Translations under genes and position numbers: made by a program
Part shown: piece by piece, positions 1 through 9,012 of the stretch
Position numbering within the stretch: position 1 is the stretch's first letter
How the letters are laid out: each line of letters opens with the position of its first letter
Assembly (NCBI GenBank): GCA_025769875.1
Contig: JAGFNK010000010.1
Span: forward strand, 124,001-188,000
Length of the DNA stretch: 64,000 nt
Direction of reading: 5' to 3'
From: Russula earlei
Lineage: Eukaryota > Basidiomycota > Agaricomycetes > Russulales > Russulaceae
The notes under the pieces: generated by a model
What the model was told of the DNA's origin: nothing
Seen by the model: only the letters and a program-made list of their open reading frames with translations
Databases searched by the model: none

Positions 1-1
1 G

Positions 2-586
2 CCCCCACCTACACAAATTGCCTCATTCACGGAAACGGACGAAGATGTTTCCCCGTGTCCATCCTGCCGTCCCTCGGACGTGGCCACGACCACCGCCTCT
101 TCCTCTGCGTCGACCCCAACACCCGCACTCGATCTCCCCCCCCTAGTCTTTCCCGATATTACCAGTCCTATCCCCGTGGTTCCACCGTTCAGCACTTTCA
201 CTACGCTCGCCGGCTCCGGCTGCACGTGCGGGTTGACCTGCCAGTGCCCTGACTGCGCCACTCACCATCCCCGTTCCGGTGTGGACAGCAGTGGCGCGCG
301 GGATTGCACGAACTGCGTTGACCAGACGCTGCGCGTGATCGACCGGAGCGTCAACTCGGGCTTCCACATAAAATCACCTGTGTTGGAGAAGTTCTTTGCG
401 GTCGCGGAGCGAGTACCGCCGCCTCCTACTGCGGGAGGCAAGCCGGTGGAACTTCCAAAGCTTTGCTGCGGAGGTTCGTGCGGCTGCGGAGGTGCCTGTG
501 GTTGCAGTGGTGACTGCAGCGGTTGCTCTCAGCACGTGGAAGATGCATGCACGCACCCACTCAACGATTCCATTTCTGTACAGTAG
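2..586 (+). CDS. Copper-fist-type transcription factor, C-terminal part (5' truncated by window edge)
   Basis: The frame is open from base 2 and stops at 584-586, so this is the last exon of a gene entering from the left. It carries a Cys-rich block fitting CxCxxxCxCxxCxxH (CTCGLTCQCPDCATH, about 200-260) and a second Cys/Gly-rich block (CCGGSCGCGGACGCSGDCSG, about 466-525). Such blocks bind Cu(I) in the C-terminal half of fungal Mac1/Cuf1-type copper-responsive activators. The DNA-binding copper fist itself would lie upstream, outside the window. The family call is an inference from the motif; a metallothionein-like protein is the main alternative. An ATG-less start at 80 is only an internal GTG and should not be taken as the start. 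Confidence 0.6.
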   Translation, partial: PPPTQIASFTETDEDVSPCPSCRPSDVATTTASSSASTPTPALDLPPLVFPDITSPIPVVPPFSTFTTLAGSGCTCGLTCQCPDCATHHPRSGVDSSGARDCTNCVDQTLRVIDRSVNSGFHIKSPVLEKFFAVAERVPPPPTAGGKPVELPKLCCGGSCGCGGACGCSGDCSGCSQHVEDACTHPLNDSISVQ

Positions 587-1084
587 GTCCTCCCGTGACG
601 TTACGTTGTGATGCGTCTCAACCGGTTTCGGTTTTACATACACACCATGCTTCAGTTCTCGACTTATTTGTCTTACCTATTCCCTTCCGCTGTATGATTA
701 TGGTTTCCCCTCGGTCGTTACATGAACCTTTCATATATTTATAACATGCCGTAGTATTCACGCCGCATATACCGCGGCAGGACACCATCTCCTGCATCAC
801 CCTTTAAATAACCCGCAAGATCATTGTATGTTACCCTGGGATGATATACGTACATCGCGTGTGATCACCGACTGCAAAGCGAAAAAACGCCGCAAAATGA
901 TGCACAAGGGAATATGGTGATATGTTGAGAGAACGATTAAGAAGGGGACACAGTGCAGGTATGCATCACGCTCTACACGCTGTTCGACACGGTTAGTGGG
1001 TGATATGAGCCAAATAAACCACCGGGTACGAACGTATCATCTAGAGTGGGTCGATGGAATCCACATGAGGGCCAAAGAAAAGGA
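587..1084. other. Intergenic, convergent 3' regions
   Basis: About 500 bases between the stop of the Cys-rich factor (+) and the stop of the E2 gene (-). It should hold both 3' UTRs. No coding exon, RNA gene or repeat was recognised. Confidence 0.5.
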
Positions 1085-2114
1085 TTATCGGAGCTCACCG
1101 TGATAGATAAAGCGCGTCTTGAAAATGTTTAGATGCGATCAGCATTACCACTACGCGAGCATACGTGTATATATGTACTCGCCTTCTTTGGATTATCAGG
1201 AGCTGTTCGGACGTAGTCGTCGTTACCTTCGGGCCTGCGATCTATGAGCATGGTCGATAGGACCCGGAGGGTAGCCGAGGCTCACAATTCCTTCTTCTGC
1301 AGAGACGGAACGAAAGGACGTCCACAAACGAGCGACAACTGGATGGCCGAGACGCACCTTGCACGAGGCGAGCATGCTCTGGATCGTGATGCAGATCGCC
1401 ATCACGCTCAAAGTGGGGGACCAATCGTCGCCGAGAATGGAAGCGCATATCTGGCCCACAAACGCAAAGCGTCAGAGCGCGAGCGGGGAGGCCCGGCCAT
1501 GGCCGAGGATGATTATCGAGCGACGTACGTGGCCGTTCGTGTAGACGTGCTTCGAGCGGGATGCTCACAACGTGAGTTTTTTTTTTTTTTGGTGGCGGCA
1601 GGACTGGCTCAAGGGGGACGGGAAGACGTACGGGGTGCACCGGCGGCTTGACCTTATCGGAAACGACGAACTGGACCGCGGGAGACTTGAACGGATACTC
1701 TGTATCGAACCTGACCATGAGGTGAAATATTTCATTCTGGACATTCGCGAACGCCGCAAGGGGAGGGGAGGAGGAAAGACGTTGGCACGGAGGGAGGGGG
1801 AGCGCGTGATTGCAATGCAGCAAATCAGCGGGTGGAAGGAAGGGGGAGGTGGCCTCGAAAAAAAAAAGCGCACTTTGTACAAACTTTCCCCGAGGACCTC
1901 TAACGAGAAATACCACGTCTTGAGGTCTTCGGCTTGGAGCAGCTGGATACCTGTCCGCAACGGGTTGGCGCTCGGGTTGGAGGTCTCACTGGGGCGAGGG
2001 GGGGGGGGAAGCGACAGGGAGACACGCACCCGCCGCTCTCTTGGCGGGATCGGCCTGCTCGATCTGGATCTCGTGTAGTTCCTTCTTCAGTCTTCGCGAG
2101 TAGACGACGGACAT
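1085..2114 (-). CDS. Ubiquitin-conjugating enzyme E2, UBE2W type (158 aa, 8 exons)
   Basis: E2 enzyme carrying ubiquitin as a thioester; the UBE2W group modifies protein N-termini. Exons, right to left: 2114-2030, 1950-1874, 1736-1632, 1549-1529, 1450-1358, 1296-1286, 1234-1183, 1117-1085. Lengths sum to 477 nt, an exact 158 codons plus stop. The protein starts MSVVYSRRLKKELHEIQ, has YPFKSPAVQF, VHPHVYTNGH and the active-site Cys in NGHICASIL followed by DDWSPTLSV, and ends TRFIYHGELR. Two exons are tiny: 21 nt (HVYTNGH) and 11 nt (KKE plus two bases). The last intron has a GC donor (GCGAGT). Phases agree at every join, which is strong support. The start ATG is the only one that gives the standard E2 N-terminal helix. 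Confidence 0.9.
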
Positions 2115-2826
2115 CGGGGGTGAAGGTAGTGTAGGGAGGGTGGAGAAGGGGAGGCGGGCGGTGGGCAGCTTAGGGCAAGGGTGGGGTGGAATTGTGTAAA
2201 ATAATAAATCGTATATTCCGTATTCCGGAAGCGCCGGTTCCGCAACCGGAAAATGTGTATATGGCTATGGCTTGGACAAGTGGGCTCGTATTTATGTTCG
2301 GTCGTCCCCCAAACCCACGAGAGGAGGCGCAATCCGCTTCGACAGACAGGCAAACACACATGCGTAAAACATATATTGCACAGTGATCAAAGATCCCAGC
2401 CTTACCCCGGATTAGCCCACGTTCATGTCATTCACATAATTGCCACCGAGCTTAATCCTTTTGCGCAGCGCCGTGCGGCAGCGATCTCTCCTTTTTTTTC
2501 CCACCACCCAACGCTACCAAGCACGACCAAATAACACCGAAATAAAGAGCCACCGAGTCAACGCCGTGGCATCTCCCGTCTCTGCCTTAGAGTCACTTGG
2601 ATTCCCCCCATCTTCCCCAGGGAGTTCCAGGCGCTCGCGGGGACGCTGGAGCAACTTTTCGATGCGGTCAACAGTTGACTAGGGTTTTTCCATATCTAGT
2701 TTGACGCAGACACCAACGAGGCACATCAACCTCACGTACAATCTATTGTCGTACATACCGATTGTTGCGGTATAAAATATAAAGCCATACACTTGGATCT
2801 CTGCCTTCCCTGCAATGTGAATGTTA
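2115..2826. other. Intergenic: E2 promoter and HEM3 3' region
   Basis: About 700 bases between the E2 start (2114) and the HEM3 stop (2827), both on the minus strand. It must contain the E2 promoter. No conserved protein was recognised in any frame. Confidence 0.5.
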
Positions 2827-4195
2827 TCAAATGACTGCGGTCTCCCCGACAGCCGCCACGCCGCTGTTCTTCTGTTCCTCGGTCCCAGATGCCCGACCCA
2901 CCACTGCCGCCCGCCGCTCTCGATCCTTCGCGACCTCCTGTAAAATTTCCCTTCCACCCGCCTCGACAAGCGCCTTCGCGACCAGCGTCCCGAGCTCCTC
3001 CGCCTGCTCTGGGCTGCTCACCTCGCGCACGATTTCCTGCTCGACGTGACGTCGCCCGTCCACCGCGGTGATAGACCCGACAAGCCGCAACCTTCCAGCG
3101 CGCCCCGCGTCGCCGCGGCGTTCCGGGGCATGCGCGAGCTCGCTGTGCACGCCCACGGGCACGCTGCACCCGCCCTCGAGGACGCGCAGGCATGCGCGCT
3201 CGGCCAAGCAGCGCCACGAGGTCTGCCAGTGCGTGAGCGCGTCGCACAGCCGTCGCGCCTCCGCATCTTCCGCGCGAATCTCGACGGCCAGCGCTCCTTG
3301 CCCGACGGCGTGGAGGAGCGTCGGCGCCACGACGTCAGACGCCACCCGATCGCCCAAGCCCAGGCGCGATAAACCCGCTTTGGCGAGGATCAAAGCGGCG
3401 TAGGGACCGTCTGGATCGTCCAGCTTGTTCAATCGCGTCTGGCTTTTATGTACAATCACGAATTTTTCAGTTTTTTTTTTTTCTTCTCCCCGGCAGTTCA
3501 GGGGACGCACAGGTTTCCTCGCTTTTTTCGGCGCAAGAAGTTTCGCATGATTTTTTTGGTTTGTCCTCCCGTGAGCAGGGAGGGTCGTCTACGTTTGAGC
3601 ACGATGGAGGTGGGGGACGTACCACATCCTTGAAGACTAGATCGGGATACCGTCGCTTCAGCTGCGCGACCCTGCGCACGCTACTCGTCCCGATTACGGC
3701 CCCGGCGGGCAGATCATCGAGAGAGCGCACGACCCTCCCATCGACGCTGTACCCCTTCTTCACCACCAAGCTGTCCTCGCCGTGTTCGCGCTCGAGTATC
3801 GCGCCGAGCGCGCAACCCTCGGGCAGCGCGGTGGGGACGTCCTTCAGGCTGTGGACGAGCATGTCGACCTCGCCCGCCAGGAGCGCGATCTCGAGCTCCT
3901 TCGTCCAGAGCGATTTCCCCCCGAGCAGGTACAGCGCCTGCGAGAGGTCCTTGTCGCCCTGCGTCGACATGAAGGACGTGTCGAATTGGCGGTCTGGGAA
4001 TGCGGCCTTCAACGCGTCGAGGACGATGTGGGTTTGGATCTTCGCGAGCTGCGACGCACGCGAGGCAAGCACGATGCGGACGGTTTCTGTGCGGACATGG
4101 CCTGTAAATGGTTTCTTTCTTTTTTTTTTTTTTCGACACCGTCTGCAGAGGAGTGTTGAGGCAGAGGCAGATACAGTGGTCGTTGCAGTCAGCAT
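2827..4195 (-). CDS. HEM3: Hydroxymethylbilane synthase (porphobilinogen deaminase)
   Basis: Joins four porphobilinogens into hydroxymethylbilane in cytosolic haem synthesis. Exons: 4195-3623, 3521-3511 (11 nt), 3442-2827; the sum is 1200 nt, 399 aa. Visible motifs are the N-terminal [15 protein letters not shown], the catalytic-loop [43 protein letters not shown], and the dipyrromethane-cofactor cysteine in EGGCSVPVG. The 11-nt exon supplies RGN plus two bases of L, giving [15 protein letters not shown], which is needed for the substrate loop. The N-terminus is uncertain: a poly-A tract at 4119-4133 reads as a run of lysines, and 4102-4137 could be a 36-nt in-frame intron instead, so the true start may differ. 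Confidence 0.9.
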
Positions 4196-4384
4196 CCTAG
4201 TCCGTTCAATTATCGCCTAAATAGAACGGCACTCGGCCGAGAAAGAACACGTGATACTTTTATACATGGGTCATTAATAACGGAAATCCGGAAGATCCGG
4301 CTATGTACTCATATACCGTGCTAGACTGCGAAAGGGGGTTGATGGGTCGTGAGTGCTACCCCTCGTTGCACGAAAGCGAGCCTC

Positions 4385-5467
4385 TTAGACACTCACTCTG
4401 GATCGCCCTTGTCTGCCTGCCGTTGGTTTTGATGCAGGCGCTGCTCGAACCGTGCTAAATTCGTCCTGAGCAATCTTTTCTTCCTCGCCCAAAACCTGTC
4501 AAAGAGAAAGATAAAGTTCGCCTCTTCAGCAACCGTTTGCATCGCGCGGCAGAACAAACAAGACGCCCGGGGTGAGGGAAGGCGACCGACGGGCCCGCAC
4601 CTGTTCCGTCCCCTTGACCTCGGGGATATAATGCATGAGCATGCGCTCGATGCCCGTCTTCAGCGTCACGGTGCTCGAGTCGCAGCCGCGACAGCTGCCC
4701 TTCAGCTTGATCTGCACGATGCCGTCGTCGGTGAACCCGCGATACTCGATGTCTCCGCCGTCCTCCATGATGGCCGGCCGCACGCGCGTGTCCAACAGCT
4801 CCTTGATCATCGCTACCGTCTCCGAGTCCGTGTCGAGGATGCGCGTGTCCTGCGGGCCCGCGTTCGCCCTCGCCCGGTCCTCCTCCTCGGAGCGGAACAG
4901 CGAGCCGCGGCCGGCGAAGTGCTCCATCAGGACCGAGTACACCTCCGGCTTGACCACCGCCCACGAGGTCTCCCCCTCCTTCGTCACGGTGACAAAGTCC
5001 GGACCGTAGAAGACGCCCCGGACGCCCTCGATGCCGAAGAGGCGCAGCGCGAGGGGCGACGCGAGCGCCGCGCGCGCGTCGAGGAACTCGGCGGAGCCCG
5101 TCTCCATCACGGGCGCGCCCGGGATGAACTTGAGCGAGTCCTCGTTCGGCGTCGTCTCGCTCTGGATGAACATGGACCGGGCTGTATATGTGCGCGATGT
5201 GACGGTCAGCCGAAAGGGCGAATGATGCGTAGGAAGGGGGGCCGGCGCACTCATCGGGGTATGCAGACGGGTGGTGGCGGGCGTCGCGCTTGGCCTGACG
5301 CTGGCGGTAGTGGTGGAGAGGGCGTGCGGGTGATTACGAGTTGCTGACCGAGACGACGTTGCATGGATGTTGCGCGCCACTAGGCAACGAGAGGCTGGAA
5401 GTCTGCAATGCGAGCTTGCCGCACGCAGAGTTTTGAGAGGGGTGGAAGTGATTCTTGAAGAGGCCAT
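4385..5467 (-). CDS. NFU1: Mitochondrial NifU-like Fe-S scaffold NFU1
   Basis: Delivers [4Fe-4S] clusters to mitochondrial enzymes. Proposed exons: 5467-5338, 5181-4601, 4495-4385. A Ser/Arg-rich N-terminus (MASSRITSTPLKTLRAASS) fits a mitochondrial presequence. Next come the Nfu N-domain (MFIQSETTPNEDSLKFIPG), then the C-domain with the cluster-binding CxxC in KGSCRGCDSSTVTLK and the tail EQVLGEEEKIAQDEF. The first intron is 156 nt and in frame, so the unspliced reading also stays open; the spliced form fits the family better. At 4457-4459 one extra T would explain why the family-like tail ARFEQRLHQNQ lies in the next frame. The straight reading ends in an unrelated tail at 4385. Confidence 0.85.
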
Positions 5468-5581
5468 GTTCTCGTTGCTCGTGTGTAAAGAAAGCAAGCT
5501 TCATTGCAGTTGCGGCTGCCAGCAGGTGTTGGCGCTTAGTCAGTAATTTCAAGCACAGCACACACTCCACATCTCCCCCTC

Positions 5582-7544
5582 ATGCGGGATCTACTCACAG
5601 GTCTCGCACTTCCCCAGTTGATCTATGTGGCCCTATGTTGTTGCGCTGCGTGGCTGCTCCTATCGAGGAGGTCGCCAAAAAAGAAGCCCTGGCTTCGGTC
5701 TGTGATAGTCCTCGTTCTCGGCGATATTGGCAGGAGTCCGCGTATGATGTACCACGCGGAGAGCTTTGCAAAGTTGCAGTTTGTGACTGTCCTGGTTGGA
5801 TACAAGGGTACGTCCCGCCGTGCGGAGGTCCACTTTTTTAATGACAGGGCCTGCTGCAGGCTCTAAACCTGTACCTTCGTTGCTCTCTCTCCCGCATGTC
5901 CACTTTTTGTATCTTTCGCAACCGCCGCCCTTTCTGCGAAAGCTCCCGTTCATAGTGTCTGCGCCGTTCAAAATCGTCCAACAAGTTCTGTCCATGATCT
6001 ACATTCTCTTCTGGCACATCCCTTATCCTCCCGAGTTCATAGTCGTTCAGGTAAGATCCTCTCACTACCTTCGTGCGTGGTGGTACAGAAGAACAGCAAA
6101 GAATCCGCCCAGCATCCCTACCCTAGCTTTTGTATGGCTTGTGGGCACCCTTCGGGGGTGTAAAGTCATCATAGATTGGCATAATCTCGGATATAGTATC
6201 CTTGCACTCAAGTTAGGCTCCGACCATATCCTTGTGAAGCTTGCAAAAATGTCATTGCGTCCATCATTTTCTACGCGGAATGTTGAACTAAGATTACGAT
6301 CAGGTTTGAGTCATATTTTGGTCGGGCTGCATATGCACATCTTTTCGTGACGCGGGCCATGCACGACTTTCTCGTGAAGGAGTGGAAATTGCAGTATGGG
6401 TTGCACATTATCATTTGAAATAGCATTGAATCTTCTTTGAAAGGGGTCTCAAAGCTGTTCTCCACGACAGACCTCCCTCACACTTTCACCGTGCAGCCGC
6501 TTTTGAGACCCACGAGGTAAGCAAGGAAACCGCTGGTTGCGATCATGCCGTCATTCACGTTCCCATCTGTAGCTCTTTCTTCGCATTTCACCTTCCCTGC
6601 CTAAAACCTTTCTGCCTGCATACCGCCCACCAGCATCCACAGCCCCTAACTCAAGTGACGTTGTCCGCGCTCCCAAGCCTACGGCCTGATCGCCCAGCCG
6701 TGCTTGTCAGCAGCACAAGCTGGACGGAGGACGAGGATTTTTCGATCCTTCTCGACGCGTTATCCATATATGAGAAGCGTGCCCGCGCTGCGCGTGGAAG
6801 ATTGCCCCGCGTCCTGATGTTTGTTACAGGCAAAGGCCCTCTACTCGAAACCTACATGCGTAAAGCTCGCGGACTGCAAGATGGAGGTGGAGAAGGGGAT
6901 CGTTGGCAATGGGTACACATTATCAGCACATGGCTTGAGCCAAATGACTACCCCCGGCTCCTTGGTATGTGGGTTCGTCACGCTTCACATCTGGTGTTGA
7001 ATGAGCCAAATCGGCTATGGGCACAGGGTCTGCGGACTTGGGCATTTCGCTGCATTCGAGTTCTTCGGCATTAGATCTGCCTATGAAGATTGTGGACATG
7101 TTTGGATGCGGCGTGCCTGTTTGTGCACTCGACTTTGCGTGGTGAGTGAAACATCCTGTGCAGGAGACAGAACGGGAGTTTTCATACCGTATAATGAAAC
7201 AGCCTCTCGGAACTCGTCATCGACGGTGTGAACGGCGTCATATTCCAGAACGCCGCTGGGCTGGCCGATCGTCTTGAGGTATGTTCTGCCTCCGCTGTGT
7301 TTCCGCGGGTGCCTGAAAAAGTCGACTTGCCAATCTGGGCGTGTTCTTTATATGTCGTGTGCAGAACCTGCTAGAGGGCTTTCCCAACGCGCCCAGTCTC
7401 GAAACTCTGCGAGCTTCGTTTAAATACGCTGTCGACCCTGGAAGCAGGTCAGACCGTGAGGGGTGGGTCTGGAACTCGTGGGATGACAACTGGACAAGGG
7501 TAGTTCGGCCCCTTGTGTTACCGAATGTACGCGTCGCTGGATGA
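5582..7544 (+). CDS. ALG1: Chitobiosyldiphosphodolichol beta-mannosyltransferase ALG1
   Basis: Adds the first mannose to dolichol-PP-GlcNAc2 on the cytosolic face of the ER. Multi-exon gene. The first exon gives an N-terminal membrane segment ([15 protein letters not shown]) and [15 protein letters not shown]. Later exons give FYLS-like strands, [85 protein letters not shown] and [12 protein letters not shown], all in family order, ending VRVAG. One intron uses the donor GTCATT (near 6250). If the exon opening LFLRI at 6573 is real, one extra base near 6675 breaks the frame; alternatively the intron runs from 6516 to 6642 and no shift is needed. Confidence 0.9.
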
Positions 7545-8061
7545 CGTCTGATCGCCGAGTCGAGAACGCGAAGTAATGCGTGAAAACGTGCTATTTTCGA
7601 ATCGGGGCGCAATAAGATTCGACCACGATAACGTTGAAGTATCGGATGGAGCTTGAGACCATATTGTGTGGAAATCACCCTCATGAAGAGTGCGAGGCTT
7701 CAACATCGAGGATCGAACAGTCCTAGGTGGGGTGGAGCGCTATGACACGTGTGAGCGTTGAGCTCCCCGGTTGCTTTCGAGAGAGGCCGAGACTGAGTTG
7801 TTGCGTCAGCGCCAATCGAGTCAGGGAGAAAGAGTTGAAATTGATGGTGGCGCATTGACCTGCTCTCGTGTGTTCCAAGGGGAAATGTGCGGTGTTCTCG
7901 ACTGGTGGCGCACCCGATTTTAAAATGGTATGTCCTTGAGGTAGACGTCCTACTTCCACATGTCTCACGTCTCCCCATTCCTGCGCGATTATTAATGACT
8001 CGGCGATCAACCCGAACGTGTGCTCTCCGAGGCCAGTTGGCAAGCAAGGCAAGGCGCTTCG

Positions 8062-8069
8062 TGACGTCA
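8062..8069. promoter_or_regulatory. ATF/CRE palindrome TGACGTCA (distal)
   Basis: Perfect 8-bp CRE, bound by ATF/CREB bZIP factors in fungi. It lies about 950 bp upstream of the phosphatase start. Function is inferred. Confidence 0.45.
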
Positions 8070-8855
8070 TTCAATAGAAGGAGCGTATCGAGATGCGAGT
8101 TTGTAGATCGGGATGTAAGTTTCCGCCGATCAGGCGCGCAACCTTTTCGGCTCGTCAGGCACGATATTATTAAGTTATATAAATAATTGCACGTGGGTAG
8201 AGAAGCAGCACCGGCCCTGATGTGGGGGGTCGAGACCCAGAAGGATGGAGATAACCGGACGAGAGTCCAGGCGGACGATAAGATTGGGTGGAGTGTAATT
8301 GGCAACGATTTGAGTTTTCCATCAGAACACGGAGCGTGTGGCTACCAAAACTGAAAGCGGAAGGAGATGATGGGTGTGCTTCATATGCTCAGATGTGCTC
8401 GATCTGGGTGGTTAGAAGCTTCAGAATACGTCCATGGGGCGGAGCGTCGGAGGAATAGAGGACATAGAGAAAACGAGGAGGGGGGGAAGTGCTCGGGACG
8501 GGAGGTTGGAGGTGGAGAGGGAGAGTGTGTGGTGTGGCTGGGGAGCGATCTAGGCCCTTTCCATGGAACATGGCGATTAGGTGGAGCCAAGAGGCACGTG
8601 GCTGGTAAGCGGGAGGAAGAGGAAGGAGGTGTTTGATTGGCGGCCGGGTTCGAGACTATGAGATGATGTGTTATGAGTCGAGGGCGTTCGCATTTGTGAG
8701 AAAATAGAGGATCGATGGAGTGCTAGAGGGGAAGGAGATGATGTCAACGGTGGGAGGGGGGAGGACGGATGGGGACGGAGAGGGAGGGAGGCAGGCGGGG
8801 GGGGGGGGGGGAAAGAAAAGAAATAATTTAATTGGTTGTTGCGATGAAAAAGGAG

Positions 8856-8863
8856 TGACGTCA
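8856..8863. promoter_or_regulatory. ATF/CRE palindrome TGACGTCA (proximal)
   Basis: Second perfect CRE, 150 bp upstream of the proposed phosphatase ATG at 9013. In fission yeast the MAPK phosphatase gene pyp2 is an Atf1 target, so a CRE here is plausible feedback wiring. The functional claim is inference. Confidence 0.55.
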
Positions 8864-9012
8864 TGGATGGTGAGAGGAGTCGCGCAAGCCTAGAACCTGG
8901 CGGGGGCGGGCAAAAGGCAGAGCAAGGCGAGCCAAGGCCAAGGGAAAGGGAAAGCAGCTATCATCTCCTCCTCCCGTCCTGTTTCCCTCGTCCCTTCTGC
9001 CCCTTCCACATC

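Larger units (their letters stand above)
7545..9012. other. Long spacer between ALG1 and the phosphatase gene
   Basis: About 1.5 kb. Open frames here have no recognisable protein character. From about 8360 the plus strand is strongly G/A-rich (pyrimidine-rich on the other strand), including a run of 14 or more G near 8799. Two perfect TGACGTCA palindromes lie in it. It probably holds the ALG1 3' UTR and a long promoter plus 5' UTR for the phosphatase. Confidence 0.5.

Noticed and set aside
7700..8305. 200-codon open frame on the minus strand
   Set aside because: No family features or splice-consistent neighbours, and it spans a likely promoter.
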